Source of the DNA: Anaerolineaceae bacterium
GTDB taxonomy: Bacteria; Chloroflexota; Anaerolineae; Anaerolineales; Villigracilaceae
Reading direction: 5' to 3'
Length of the DNA: 64,000 bases
Assembly (NCBI GenBank): GCA_009772985.1
Contig: WOUS01000001.1
Span: forward strand, 186,001 to 250,000
Shown here: in pieces, positions 35,196 to 44,514 of the stretch
Numbering within the stretch: position 1 is the first letter of the stretch
Layout of the letters: every line of letters begins with the position of its first letter
Made by a program: the position numbers and the translations under genes
Notes under the pieces: model-generated
The model's input: only the letters and a program-made list of their open reading frames with translations
Databases searched by the model: none
Told to the model about the DNA's origin: nothing

Positions 35196-35953
35196 TTCCA
35201 CTCCTTTAGTTCTTCCAGCGCTTCCCGCGCGGTCAGATCCAGTTGCAGCGGCGTGATGGACACGTATCCCGCGCTCAGCGCGCCGAAGTCCGTGCCTTCT
35301 TCGATGACGCCGGTGGGCGCCTCGCCGCCAATCCAGTAATACGGCTTGCCGCGCGGGTCCTTGCGCGCGTCCAGCGCGTCGCGGTAGACGCGCAGTCCCT
35401 GGCGGGTGACGGCGAACCCCTTGATCTCGTCCAGTTTCAAATACGGCACGTTGACGTTCAACAGCACGCCCTCGGGCAAGCCTTCGGCCATTGCCGTTTC
35501 GGCCACGCGCCGCGCCACTGCCGCGGCCGCGGAATAGTCCAGCGGCAGGCGCTTTTCCTCCGGCGAATGCAGGGAAACGGCAATGCCCGGCACACCGCCG
35601 ATGACCGCCTCCATGGCCGCCGTCACCGTGCCGGAGTAGGTCACATCGTGGCCGATATTTTCGTTCGGGTTGATGCCGGAGACCACCAGGTCGATCTTTT
35701 CCTTCACCACGCCCAGCAGGGCCAGCGCCACACTGTCGGACGGCGCGCCGTCGGTGGCGAGAGCCGGGGTCCCGTCAGCCAGGACCGTTTCCCGCACCCG
35801 CAGCGGACGGTCCATCGTCTTGACGTGGCCCGAGGCGCTCCAGTTGCGGTCCGGCGCGAGGATGGACACCTGCCCCAGGAGGCGCATTTCCTGCGCCAGC
35901 GCCAGCAGGCCGGGCGCGTGGACTCCGTCGTCGTTGGTAACCAGGATGTGCAT
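35189..35953 (-). CDS. surE: 5'/3'-nucleotidase SurE (paralogue 2, canonical)
   Basis: A 254-residue SurE. NDDG at 7-10 begins directly after the start (MHILVTNDDGVHAPG), Asn38 region APDRNWSASGH, SGINPNENIGHDVTYSGTVTAAMEA near 94-117 and ITPLQLDLT near the C-terminus are all standard. GAGG precedes the ATG, and a minus-strand TATAAT (35979-35984) precedes that. First gene of a three-gene unit with the unknown 174-residue protein and ATL. More typical than the paralogue at 7650. Confidence 0.95.
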   Translation of the reverse strand: MHILVTNDDGVHAPGLLALAQEMRLLGQVSILAPDRNWSASGHVKTMDRPLRVRETVLADGTPALATDGAPSDSVALALLGVVKEKIDLVVSGINPNENIGHDVTYSGTVTAAMEAVIGGVPGIAVSLHSPEEKRLPLDYSAAAAVARRVAETAMAEGLPEGVLLNVNVPYLKLDEIKGFAVTRQGLRVYRDALDARKDPRGKPYYWIGGEAPTGVIEEGTDFGALSAGYVSITPLQLDLTAREALEELKEWKW

Positions 35954-36034
35954 AAAACCTCGCTTGGACTTTCGATGGATTATATCGCGCCTGCTGTCAG
36001 ACTATAATCAGGAAAACAGTCAGGAGGTCCAAAA

Positions 36035-37237
36035 ATGAACCGCATCTTCCTTGCCCTATCCGTTCTGGCAACCGCCGCCCTGCTCGCATCCTGCCTGCCG
36101 GGCGGGACAGCCACCCCCGCCGCCACGCCGGAGGCCAGCGAAACGCCGCTGCCCGCGGCCGCCGCCACCGGCACGCCGTCCTCCTATCCGGAGCGGACCG
36201 ACCCGGTCGGGATCGCGATCGTGCAGAACAAAGGCACGCTGCTGGCCTTCTACGATTTCGACGGGAACCTGCTCGGCACGCGCTCGCTCCTGCCATCCGG
36301 CAGTTCCTCCGACCGCATCCACGTTTCCGGCTCGGCCTCCGCCGGGCTGGAGTCGCTGACCGTCATCCGCGTCAAGCACGGCTACCAGGAACTTGTCGTC
36401 ATGGACGGCGAGCAGGAAATCCTGCGCCTCGACGACAGCAACCTGCACAGTTACGCCGCCGTGCCGGGCCAGCCGGTGATCGCCTTCGGCACGACCAAAC
36501 CAACCGAAAATAGCGGCGAAGTGGTCTCGCAGATCTACATCGGCACACCAGACACGCTGGCAGATGCCCAGCCGGTCTTCAACTACACCGGCCCACACGG
36601 CGGCGCACTCGGCCCGGTGCGCATCAAGATTGAAAGCGGCCATCCGGTCGGGATCTGGTACTCGCTCCGCCCCTACGCCATCGGCGGGCACATCCTCTAC
36701 GACACCGCCTTCGGACTCTACTACCTCGACCTGGCGAGCGGCCTCTCGACCGAGTTCACCGTTCCAGACGACGACATTTTCCAGCCGGTCTTCTCGCCGG
36801 ACGAGGCGTGGCTGTCCTACGTCTCGCACGGCAGCATGAAATTCTATAACATGCAGAGCGGCGAAACCTTCCAGATCGCCCAACTGCCCGAAAGCGACCG
36901 CGGCGGCGGGGACGTGACCATCGCTCCCGACAACCACTACGTGGCCTGGAAGGAAGCCCACGGCAGCACCCTCGGCGACCCGCCGGACTACTACGCCATC
37001 CTGCGCATCGGCGTCATCGGTGAAGGCCCCTCGCGCGACTTCACCGAAACCTTCTTCGAGCAGGCCGTCGGGGATGTGGTCTACGATATGACGCCCATCG
37101 TCTGGCTGGACGGGCAGACTTTGCTGGTCAGCCTGATGGACGGAAACGGATTCCGGCAGTTGTGGACCCTCGACCTGTCTGGCCCGACCCCGCGCCTGCT
37201 GGCCGACGGCGACTTCATCGGGTTCATCTACCCGTAG
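36035..37237 (+). CDS. lipoprotein with beta-propeller-like domain
   Basis: The 400-residue exported lipoprotein has a signal peptide with lipobox LASC (Cys 20), a Pro/Thr/Ala linker (about 25-55), and repeated beta-blade-like segments (FYDFDGNLLGTR, FSPDEAWLSYVSHG, IAPDNHYVAWKEAHG) typical of TolB/WD-like propellers. A TATAAT (36003-36008) and GGAGG precede the ATG. First of a plus-strand lipoprotein series. Ligand unknown. Confidence 0.75.
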   Translation: MNRIFLALSVLATAALLASCLPGGTATPAATPEASETPLPAAAATGTPSSYPERTDPVGIAIVQNKGTLLAFYDFDGNLLGTRSLLPSGSSSDRIHVSGSASAGLESLTVIRVKHGYQELVVMDGEQEILRLDDSNLHSYAAVPGQPVIAFGTTKPTENSGEVVSQIYIGTPDTLADAQPVFNYTGPHGGALGPVRIKIESGHPVGIWYSLRPYAIGGHILYDTAFGLYYLDLASGLSTEFTVPDDDIFQPVFSPDEAWLSYVSHGSMKFYNMQSGETFQIAQLPESDRGGGDVTIAPDNHYVAWKEAHGSTLGDPPDYYAILRIGVIGEGPSRDFTETFFEQAVGDVVYDMTPIVWLDGQTLLVSLMDGNGFRQLWTLDLSGPTPRLLADGDFIGFIYP

Positions 37238-37246
37238 GCATTGACC

Positions 37247-38326
37247 ATGCGCCCCGCCTTCCGTGTTCTGCTTTCTGCCTTCTGCATCCTGCTCTTCTCC
37301 TCCTGCGCCTCCCCCGCGGACCGGGAACCTGCCGCGCCCCAACTCGTCTTTCTCAACCTGGGAAGTTCCGGGCAGGCACAACTCGTTTCGCAAACGGACC
37401 TCCATTCACCATTCACCATTCTCCAATATTCCATCCCCTCCGACTGCTCGGTCTACAACCTTTACCCGAACCCGGTCCATTCCCTGCTGGCCGCGGAACT
37501 GCTCTGCAATGACCAGGCGCGCGTCGAGATTTACGACCTGCAGACCGGCCAAACCTATCTCCCCGTCGAGCAGACCGACAGCCGCTTCCTGGCCTGGACG
37601 GCAGACGGAAGCCAGGCTTATCTCAAGACCGACACGCTCGGCAGCCCGCAAGTGGTCCACATTGCGGTCCCCGGCGGCAAGCCGGAAGCGCTGCCCTTCC
37701 CGGCAACACTCTACGATCTGGCAACCCTGCCGGATGGACGCGTCGTCTACTCGCTGACGCGCGGCATCGGCTACGGCTCGGAGACCTGGCTGGCCGAAGC
37801 CGACGGCAAGCCCATCCGTCAGTTGCTGGCGGAACCCTACGCCATCATCGCCTACCTGCGCCCCTCCCCGGACGGCAGCCGGATCGCCTTCATCCTGTTC
37901 CCCGATTCGCAGGCGCCGTTCCCGAACGGCGAGTTGTGGGTGATGAATGCCGACGGGGCCGACCCGCGCCGGCTGGCCGCGGCGGACGCCGGTCACGGGT
38001 TCGCCCCGGCCTGGTCGCCAGGCGGGACGCAGATCGCCTTCGTCGTCCGCGCGAACGCGGACGATGAGCGGGTGCAGCAGTCGGCCGCCGCGCTGGTCAG
38101 CAACGTGTACAGGATCGAGGTCCAGGGCGGAACGCTGACCGCCGTCACCGCCTTCACCGACGCCATCGCCGGGTCCCCAACCTGGTCGCCCGATGGGACA
38201 ATGCTGGCCTTCAACGTGGTCAGGGATGGTAAAATGCAGGCATGGGTTACCAGCCTGACGGACGCCGCGCCCGCCCCGCTCGGGGAAGAGTTTTCGTGCT
38301 GCGCTGTCTGGTTGCCCGGAAGGTGA
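37247..38326 (+). CDS. TolB-like beta-propeller lipoprotein
   Basis: A 359-residue lipoprotein; start ATG 37247 preferred over TTG 37241. Signal peptide with FSSC lipobox at about residues 16-19. Propeller blades are recognisable by LRPSPDGSRIAFILF, LWVMNADGADPRRL, PAWSPGGTQIAFVV and PTWSPDGTMLAFNV, the WSPDGxxIAF pattern of TolB/PD40. Residues near 50-57 (LHSPFTILQYSI) are encoded by CCATTCACCATTCACCATTC, a text seen in intergenic repeats, suggesting repeat-derived coding. It ends two bases before the next lipoprotein. Confidence 0.8.
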   Translation: MRPAFRVLLSAFCILLFSSCASPADREPAAPQLVFLNLGSSGQAQLVSQTDLHSPFTILQYSIPSDCSVYNLYPNPVHSLLAAELLCNDQARVEIYDLQTGQTYLPVEQTDSRFLAWTADGSQAYLKTDTLGSPQVVHIAVPGGKPEALPFPATLYDLATLPDGRVVYSLTRGIGYGSETWLAEADGKPIRQLLAEPYAIIAYLRPSPDGSRIAFILFPDSQAPFPNGELWVMNADGADPRRLAAADAGHGFAPAWSPGGTQIAFVVRANADDERVQQSAAALVSNVYRIEVQGGTLTAVTAFTDAIAGSPTWSPDGTMLAFNVVRDGKMQAWVTSLTDAAPAPLGEEFSCCAVWLPGR

Positions 38327-38328
38327 CG

Positions 38329-39003
38329 ATGCGCCTGAAAATTGGACTGGCAGCGCTCCTGCTCCTGCTCCTGGCCTGCGCGGCGTGCAGCCCGCGCGGC
38401 CTGCTCGTGCCGGTGGCGACCGAAACTCCCACCGAACCGGCCGCGGAACCCATGGTGATGATGGGATCGCTGGCCACGCCCGAACTGCCGCTCGAAACGC
38501 CCTCGCCAACCCTGCCTGCCAGCGCGACGCCCACGCTCACCGCCAGGCCGCCGACCCCCGTCTCCGGGACGCCTCCCGCGCCGGAGGCCTGGAGCGGCGC
38601 GCCGACCTACTTCGACTCCCTGCCCGGCTACTTCTTCCGCCTCGAATACGACCCCCGCCTGTGGACGCCCGCCGAAGACCTGCAGGGCGAGCCGTCGCTG
38701 CTCCACAACGGCATCGAGCAATGCCGCATCACCCGCGCCGTCGGGCGCGGCCTGCCGCCCGGCTGGAACGTGGACGACAACTCTTTCCGGCTGATCGGGA
38801 CGATTGATTACGAGGTGGTGCGCGTCAGCCACAACGGGATCCTGCAATACGTCAATTATTTCGGCAGCGACGGAACCGTCTTCACCGGCTTCCAGGTGAC
38901 ATTCGAGTCGCTGGCCGAAGACTGCCTGCGGGACGCCGAGACCGTTCTCGCCACCCTTTCCTCGATCCTGGCCCCGACCCCCTCGCCAACCGTCACGCCT
39001 TGA
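38329..39003 (+). CDS. lipoprotein with Thr/Pro linker and small C-terminal domain
   Basis: A 224-residue protein starting at ATG 38329 behind GGAAGG. Signal peptide with lipobox LLAC/CAAC near residues 14-19, Thr/Pro linker to about 88, then a domain with aromatic residues ([19 protein letters not shown]), two Cys (QCRIT and EDCLRD) likely disulfide-linked, and a Thr/Pro tail. PsbP/DUF-like photosystem folds have a similar YF.xxYP start, but I would not assign it. Probably co-transcribed with its neighbours. Confidence 0.65.
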   Translation: MRLKIGLAALLLLLLACAACSPRGLLVPVATETPTEPAAEPMVMMGSLATPELPLETPSPTLPASATPTLTARPPTPVSGTPPAPEAWSGAPTYFDSLPGYFFRLEYDPRLWTPAEDLQGEPSLLHNGIEQCRITRAVGRGLPPGWNVDDNSFRLIGTIDYEVVRVSHNGILQYVNYFGSDGTVFTGFQVTFESLAEDCLRDAETVLATLSSILAPTPSPTVTP

Positions 39004-39011
39004 AACCAACA

Positions 39012-41384
39012 ATGGGCATCTTCATGACACATGGCGCATCCCTGAAACAGCCCAATCTTAACGCGAATGCCGCGAATTCAGCGAATTGCGCGAAAGAGCC
39101 AAAAAGAATCCGCGCCCATCCGCGTAAATCCGCGTCCCATCCCGCCCGGAAAATCCTGCTCGTCAGCCTGCTGGCCGGGCTGCTCGCGCCGGCCGCGGCG
39201 CTCCCGCTCGCCCACGCGCTGGCAGACCCCCCGGTCCAGACCGTGACGCCGTTCCTATATCCGCCCTTCCCCGGCACAGCCTCCCAGGAAAGCATCTTCG
39301 ACCACACTGCCCCGAACTACACCCAGACCGATAACCTGATCGTAGCCTACAGCGGCGACCACGCCACGCGCTCCTGCCCCAGCCCGCTGCCCGGCGCCCC
39401 GCCTCCCGGAGGCAGTTGCGACGCCGGGAGCGGCATCTACTGGTCGTTCAGCCTGGGCGACTGGCTGGCCTACAACGGCCACGACGGCACCGACTACGGC
39501 ATGAACTACCGCCCGCTCTACGCCGCCGCCGACGCCGACCAGGTGATGGCCGCCGGGTGGCACGACCCGATGAACCACAGTTACGGCCTCGGGCTGTACG
39601 TCAAACTGCACCACCCCAACGGCTACCAGACTTCCTACGGGCACATGAGCGCCGTGGCCGTGCAGGCCTGTTCGACGCCGGGTTGTGTTTTCCTGCCTCA
39701 CGGCGAGATGATCGGCATCAGCGGCAACACCGGCAACTCCTCCGGGCCGCACCTGCACTTCCGCGTGGCCACGCCCGCAGGCCGCGCCATAGACCCGTAC
39801 GGCTGGGCAGGGACAGTCGCCGACCCGTGGCCGTACAACCAGCCAACCTCCCTGTGGGTGCATTATCCCAGCATCCAGCCGTACGCGGGCGGCGTTGCCC
39901 TCGTCCTGCCGAAGGGCGACGCCCTGCCCTACCCGCCCATCGCCCCGACCGGCATCCTGGTGGACGACGGCGGCCCCGGCTACAGCGAGTCTCCTTCCGG
40001 CTGCTGGACCGTCACGACCACCGCCGACGGGCAGGCGCAGAACAACTCGATGCGCCACGTCAAGCCGGTCATCAGCGGCAGCGCCACCTGTACGGCGCGC
40101 TGGAATTTCCCGACCGGCTTCGCGGCCGGCCTGTACCTCGTCTACGTCCGCGTCCCGGCGGTGTACGCCACGAGCGACGCGGCCATCTACGCCGTCGTCC
40201 ACTCCGGGCGCTCAGACGCCGTCCACATAGACCAGGAAGTCTTCCCGAACCCGTTCTACGTCAAGGATGGATGGGTGTACGCCGGCAAGTACGCCTTCAC
40301 CGGGGCCGGGAGCGAGTACGTCCTGCTCACGAACCGGACGCAGGACACCCCCGCCACGTACCTGACCCGCGACCTGGGCGCGGACGCCGTGCGCTTCGTC
40401 AACGCCGGCGACCTCCCGCCGACGCCCACCGCCGGTCCCAGCCCGACGCCGACGGCCAGCCTGACGCCCACCAAAACGTCCACGCCGACCAAAACCTTCA
40501 CCCCCACGCTGACGCGCACGCCCACCCGCACGCCCACGCCGACGAACACGCCGACCGCCAGCAACACCCCCACGGCCACCTTCACCCGCACCCCCACGCG
40601 CACGCCGACGAACACTCCCACGCGCACGCCCACCCACACGCGCTGGCCGACACAAACGTCCACCATCACGCGCACGCCCACGCCCAGCCGCACGCCGACG
40701 ATCACCCGCACCCCCACGCGGACGCCGGGTCCCTCGCCGACGCGGACGATCCGTCCCACCGACACGCGCTGGCCGACGCGCACGCCCACCATCACGCGCA
40801 CGCCGACCATCACGAAGACACCAACGCTGACGCGCACGCCCACGCCCAGCCGGACGCCCACATTCACGCGGACGCTGACGCCCACGCGCACCCCCACGCC
40901 GACGAAGACGCTCACGCCCACCCGCACCCCCACGCGGACTCTGGGCCCCTCGCCGACGCGCACGCCCACCTCCACGCGTATGCCCACGCTGACCCCGCGC
41001 CCGACCGACACGCGCTGGCCGACGAAGACCCTGCGTCCCACCGACACGCGCTGGCCGACGCAGACGCGCACCCCGCTCGCGCTGGCCTTGAGCGGATTGG
41101 GAGGCGGACAGGCCAACTCGTTGGTTGCCTTTTCGCCCGAAAACCACTACAATGATTCCATGACCGCCGACATCCTGCGCGTGCTGCTGGCCGTTTTCCT
41201 CGTCGCCATGTTCGTGCTGGCAATGCTGTACCTGTCCCGCCGCCCGCTGACCACCGGCCAGTTGGCGGCCTGGGGGCTGTTCGCGCTGTTCGTCCCGGCG
41301 CTGGGACCGTTCCTCGTCATCCTGGCGCGGCCGGGGAAGTCCCGCCCGCGCGCGGAAATCATCCGTGCCCGTCGAAGGAGATAA
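39012..41384 (+). CDS. M23 (LytM) peptidase with long Thr/Pro stalk, fused in frame to a small membrane protein
   Basis: Exported zinc metallopeptidase for peptidoglycan. After a signal-like helix (about residues 45-68) the LytM domain shows [17 protein letters not shown] and GPHLHFRV, covering the H-x3-D, and HxH ligands. A beta-rich domain (about 300-465) and a roughly 215-residue Thr/Pro/Arg stalk follow. The frame then runs without a stop into a two-helix protein that has its own promoter and ATG at 41160. The first 40 residues are encoded by repeat-like sequence (GCGAATGCCGCGAATTC...), so the true start is uncertain (TTG 39000, ATG 39012 or 39024). Confidence 0.75.
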   Translation: MGIFMTHGASLKQPNLNANAANSANCAKEPKRIRAHPRKSASHPARKILLVSLLAGLLAPAAALPLAHALADPPVQTVTPFLYPPFPGTASQESIFDHTAPNYTQTDNLIVAYSGDHATRSCPSPLPGAPPPGGSCDAGSGIYWSFSLGDWLAYNGHDGTDYGMNYRPLYAAADADQVMAAGWHDPMNHSYGLGLYVKLHHPNGYQTSYGHMSAVAVQACSTPGCVFLPHGEMIGISGNTGNSSGPHLHFRVATPAGRAIDPYGWAGTVADPWPYNQPTSLWVHYPSIQPYAGGVALVLPKGDALPYPPIAPTGILVDDGGPGYSESPSGCWTVTTTADGQAQNNSMRHVKPVISGSATCTARWNFPTGFAAGLYLVYVRVPAVYATSDAAIYAVVHSGRSDAVHIDQEVFPNPFYVKDGWVYAGKYAFTGAGSEYVLLTNRTQDTPATYLTRDLGADAVRFVNAGDLPPTPTAGPSPTPTASLTPTKTSTPTKTFTPTLTRTPTRTPTPTNTPTASNTPTATFTRTPTRTPTNTPTRTPTHTRWPTQTSTITRTPTPSRTPTITRTPTRTPGPSPTRTIRPTDTRWPTRTPTITRTPTITKTPTLTRTPTPSRTPTFTRTLTPTRTPTPTKTLTPTRTPTRTLGPSPTRTPTSTRMPTLTPRPTDTRWPTKTLRPTDTRWPTQTRTPLALALSGLGGGQANSLVAFSPENHYNDSMTADILRVLLAVFLVAMFVLAMLYLSRRPLTTGQLAAWGLFALFVPALGPFLVILARPGKSRPRAEIIRARRRR
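40420..41080 (+). repeat. low-complexity coding repeat (TPTRTP stalk)
   Basis: Degenerate tandem ACGCCCACC/CGCACGCCC-type units encode the Thr-Pro-Arg stalk of the M23 protein, with a super-repeat containing DTRWPT about every 40-60 residues. Not a CRISPR: units are short, degenerate and in one open frame. Confidence 0.85.
41125..41153 (+). promoter_or_regulatory. internal leaderless promoter before the PLDc_N-like protein
   Basis: TTGCCT (41125-41130), 17 bases, TACAAT (41148-41153), then six bases to an ATG at 41160. It lies inside the M23 reading frame. Confidence 0.6.
41160..41384 (+). CDS. small PLDc_N-like two-helix membrane protein (alternative product of the M23 frame)
   Basis: A 74-residue protein in the same frame as the M23 gene. 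Two helices (about 5-26 and 36-58) with [21 protein letters not shown] match the short phospholipase-D-nuclease N-terminal (PLDc_N) type; a very basic tail ends it. The promoter with 17-base spacing and a start six bases after the -10 suggest separate leaderless expression. Then the M23 gene would have lost its own stop codon, or makes a longer fusion as well. A similar small protein is encoded at 51462. Confidence 0.6.
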   Translation: MTADILRVLLAVFLVAMFVLAMLYLSRRPLTTGQLAAWGLFALFVPALGPFLVILARPGKSRPRAEIIRARRRR

Positions 41385-41388
41385 TCCC

Positions 41389-41874
41389 ATGAAAAAAGAC
41401 CGTTTCCTGATCGGCATCCTGGTCTTCATCGCCGTGCTGGTGGTTGCAGCCGTGGCGCTGTTCTTCGTCCGCGGGGAGGAGCAGGCCTACGGTCCCGAAG
41501 ACACGCCCGACGGCGTCCTCAAGAATTACGCCCTCGCCATCCAGAACATGGACTACGAGCGCGCCTACACGTATCTCGCCGAACGGGACGGCAAGCCCAC
41601 GTTCGAGACGTTCCAGCAGTCCTTCCTGACCCGCCAACTGGACACGAGCAACTCCACCCTGCAGATTGGCGAGGTGTACGAGAGCGGAACAAACTCGGCC
41701 TGGGCGGAAGTGTCCGTCATTTACGCCGGGACGGGACTCTTCGACACCGGCTGGAGCAGCAATGACCGGGCCATCCTCGTCCGGCAGGACGGGGCATGGA
41801 AGATCACCTACCTGCCCTATCCCTACTGGGGCTGGGAGTGGTACACGCCGACGCCGATGCCGGTGAAGCCGTAG
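41389..41874 (+). CDS. anchored DUF4878/NTF2-like protein
   Basis: A 161-residue protein starting at ATG 41389 after AAGGAG. One helix (about 6-26) and then an extracytoplasmic cone-shaped domain: TPDGVLKNYALAIQNMDYERAYTYLA is the typical start of DUF4878/NTF2-like lipoprotein domains, ending in DGAWKITYLPYPYWGWEWY. No catalytic residues evident. It follows the PLDc_N-like segment by four bases. Confidence 0.7.
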   Translation: MKKDRFLIGILVFIAVLVVAAVALFFVRGEEQAYGPEDTPDGVLKNYALAIQNMDYERAYTYLAERDGKPTFETFQQSFLTRQLDTSNSTLQIGEVYESGTNSAWAEVSVIYAGTGLFDTGWSSNDRAILVRQDGAWKITYLPYPYWGWEWYTPTPMPVKP

Positions 41875-41955
41875 CAACGTTGTGTCGCTGCGAGGCGAAC
41901 AGGGTTTGTCCGCCGAAGCAGCCCCTCGCCCGCGCCTATGAAGCCGTAGGATGAG

Positions 41956-42528
41956 ATGCCCAAAGAAGAAGTGACAGGTCAAAGTCAAAAGTTAGCAATG
42001 TCCACAATTCATCGCATCGCTTGGCGAACCATAATCCAAATGCTAATGCTTTTTCTCCTTTTTTGGATTCCTTGGGGAATAAGTGTTCTAATTACCCTGT
42101 TTGTATTTGAAGCAAAGGGACTGAGTTCAGCTGACTATATAGTCTTTGGCGCACTAATCATCTATGGAATAGGGAATCTGATCTTGGCTGTACTATTTTT
42201 TGCGACGATAGGAAGTTATTTAAAACTATCATCAGAAGGGCTTGAATACCATCGATGGCCTCTTAATATGATTGCTTGCAAATGGAGCGAAGTAGAAAGG
42301 ATTGCACAAGGCCGAGTTATTGGAAAACCTTTTGCCACGCTTATGATTCGCCGGAACAAGGTGGGGCGAGAAATTTCTCTTGGGATTGCTACGCTGGGTT
42401 CTGCTCGCCATAAATTAGTAGCCCTATCAGATTTTCGAGGTTGGCCTGATGGTGATTTGGCCATCGAGTTGAAGCAATATGCGCCTCGTCTTTTCGCTGA
42501 AGGAACTGATATTTTGAAGCAAATGTAA
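41956..42528 (+). CDS. two-helix membrane protein, AT-rich, unknown function
   Basis: A 190-residue protein (an internal ATG 42 bases downstream is possible) with two helices (about 28-52 and 62-88) and a C-terminal PH-like segment (YLKLSSEGLEYHRWPLNMIACKWSEVERIAQGRVIGKPFATLMI). Membrane PH-like (bPH) proteins show this plan: YLxLxxEGLxYxx...W.EI. The gene is visibly more AT-rich than both neighbours, which suggests recent acquisition. It ends ten bases before the next gene. Confidence 0.65.
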   Translation: MPKEEVTGQSQKLAMSTIHRIAWRTIIQMLMLFLLFWIPWGISVLITLFVFEAKGLSSADYIVFGALIIYGIGNLILAVLFFATIGSYLKLSSEGLEYHRWPLNMIACKWSEVERIAQGRVIGKPFATLMIRRNKVGREISLGIATLGSARHKLVALSDFRGWPDGDLAIELKQYAPRLFAEGTDILKQM

Positions 42529-42538
42529 GGAGGTCCAC

Positions 42539-44443
42539 ATGCGCACCATTCGCCGTCTCTACTTTTATGCAATCGCCTTCGTCAGCCTCGAAGTAGTCCT
42601 GTGGGGGCTGATCGAGTTGGCGCGCTCCGCCTTCGTCACGGAGCGCGTGATCACCAGCAGCGCCGACCGCCTGGCGCAGGCGCTGGCGCTCATCCTGGTC
42701 GGCGTGCCGGTCTTCGGCTTCCACTGGTGGATGGCGCAGCGCGACGCCGCCCGCGACGCCGACGAACACGCCTCAGGCGTGCGCGCCGCTTTCCTGTACG
42801 CGGCCCTGCTCGGCACGCTCATCCCCGTTGTCCAGAATTTCATCGCCCTCGCCAACCGCCTCCTGCTCGGCGCGGCGAATATGGACGCGCGCATGGCCTT
42901 CATCGGCGGGGCGCAGACCTGGAGCGACAACCTCATCGCCCTGTTCATGAACGCCCTCGTCGCAGCGTACTTCATCACCGTTGTGCGCGGCGACTGGAAA
43001 GGCAGCCAGCCGAAGGAATCCCTCGCCTTCGTCCGCCGCATCTACCGCTACGTCTGGATGCTCTACGGATTGATCCTGCTCGTCGCCGGGATGCAGCAAA
43101 CCCTGCGCGTCGTGCTGGACCTCGCGCCGGGTCCGTCCGGGACGCTGATGCGCACCGCCTTCGTCAACGGCATCACCCTGCTCGTGGCCGGCGCGCTCAT
43201 CTGGTTCTTCGCCTGGAAGACGATCCAGGATTCGCTCGCCGAGCCGGAGGAACGCGAGTCGCTGCTGCGGCTGGGCATCCTGTACTTCCTCTCGCTGGCG
43301 GGCGTGCTCGTCGTCCTGACCGCCGCCGGGATCGTGGTGGATACGCTCCTGCGCCTGGCCTTCGGCCAGTCCATGACCTTGCAGCAGGTCTTCAGAGACA
43401 TCAACGGGCCGCTCTCCATCGGCATCCCGCTGGCGGGCGTATGGGCGTATTACGGCCACTGGCTGGGGCGCACCATGTCCGAAACGCCCGACACAGAACG
43501 CCGCGCCGGGATGCGCCGCCTGTATTTTTACATTCTCTCCGCCATCGGGCTGAGCGCGGCTTTCTCCGGCCTGGCCGCGCTGGTCTCGTTCCTGCTCGAC
43601 CGGCTGCTGCTCGGCACGGCCCAACTCGGCACGCTGACCCGCAGCCTGGCGCTGCTCATCACCGGCCTGCCGCTCTGGCTGCTCACCTGGCGTCCGATGC
43701 AGGCCGAAGCCCTAGCCGCAGGCGACGCCGGGGACCACGCCCGCCGCTCGATCCTGCGCAAAATCTACCTGTACCTGGCGCTGTTCGTCAGCGTGGTGGG
43801 CGGGATGATCACCGCCGTCAGCCTGCTGTACCAACTCCTGCGCGCCCTGCTCGGCCAGCCGGGCTACAACCTGTTGGAAACCGCGCTGGACCTCGCCTGC
43901 CTGCTGCTCCTGTTCATCGGCCTGGGCGTGTATCACGGGCTGACCCTCGGCCGCGACGGCAAACTGGCCTCCGCCGCGCTGACCGCCCGGCACGCCGCGT
44001 TCCCGGTCATCCTCTTCGATCCCGGCGACGGGACGTTTGCCCGCGACCTGGCGGCTGCCATCCAAAAACAGACGCCGCGCCTGCCCGTCACGATCCTGCC
44101 CGCCGGCCAGCCGGTGGCGAAGGATGCCGCGCCGCAGGCCGTGCTCCTGCCCGCGGACGTGGCGCTCGACCCGCCCGAGTCGCTCCGGCGGTGGCTAAGT
44201 AAATATAACGGGAGCAGGCTGGCGGTCCCGCGCGCCGCGGGAGGCTGGGTGCTGACCGGCGCGCCCCAATCCGATTTCAACCAGGCCGCGCTGGCGCTGC
44301 GTCATCTCGCCGAGGGGCATGAGGTCCGGCAGAAAACTGGCACGTCCGCCTGGATGATCGTCGTCTACATTGCCGCCGGGCTGTTCGGATGCCAGATGCT
44401 GCTCGGGCTGTTGAGCATGGTGATGTCATTTCTCCTGAACTAA
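42539..44443 (+). CDS. polytopic membrane protein built from DUF5671-like repeats
   Basis: A 634-residue protein with about 16 helices. Five units each begin with a similar pattern: IRRLYFYAIAFVSLEVVL, VRRIYRYVWMLYGLILLV, LRLGILYFLSLAGVLVVL, MRRLYFYILSAIGLSAAF and LRKIYLYLALFVSVVGGM. Each contains LRxxLLG-like helices spaced about 110-130 residues, matching DUF5671 repeats. A soluble alpha/beta C-terminal part (about 475-600: HAAFPVILFDPGDGTFARDLAAAI) precedes a last helix. AAGGAGG precedes the ATG. Function unknown. Confidence 0.75.
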   Translation: MRTIRRLYFYAIAFVSLEVVLWGLIELARSAFVTERVITSSADRLAQALALILVGVPVFGFHWWMAQRDAARDADEHASGVRAAFLYAALLGTLIPVVQNFIALANRLLLGAANMDARMAFIGGAQTWSDNLIALFMNALVAAYFITVVRGDWKGSQPKESLAFVRRIYRYVWMLYGLILLVAGMQQTLRVVLDLAPGPSGTLMRTAFVNGITLLVAGALIWFFAWKTIQDSLAEPEERESLLRLGILYFLSLAGVLVVLTAAGIVVDTLLRLAFGQSMTLQQVFRDINGPLSIGIPLAGVWAYYGHWLGRTMSETPDTERRAGMRRLYFYILSAIGLSAAFSGLAALVSFLLDRLLLGTAQLGTLTRSLALLITGLPLWLLTWRPMQAEALAAGDAGDHARRSILRKIYLYLALFVSVVGGMITAVSLLYQLLRALLGQPGYNLLETALDLACLLLLFIGLGVYHGLTLGRDGKLASAALTARHAAFPVILFDPGDGTFARDLAAAIQKQTPRLPVTILPAGQPVAKDAAPQAVLLPADVALDPPESLRRWLSKYNGSRLAVPRAAGGWVLTGAPQSDFNQAALALRHLAEGHEVRQKTGTSAWMIVVYIAAGLFGCQMLLGLLSMVMSFLLN

Positions 44444-44514
44444 TCGTCTTTTCACTTTGAAACGTTCAGGATATACTGGGTGATGTCATCATCCCGGAAG
44501 GAGAGGACAGAGCG

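Noticed and set aside
40420-41080. Possible CRISPR or other DNA repeat array
   Set aside because: Units are short, degenerate and remain in one frame encoding a TPTRTP stalk; there are no constant repeats with unique spacers.
39416-41155. Long Arg/His-rich frame over the M23 gene
   Set aside because: Alternative frame of the LytM and Thr/Pro-coding sequence; no recognisable domain.
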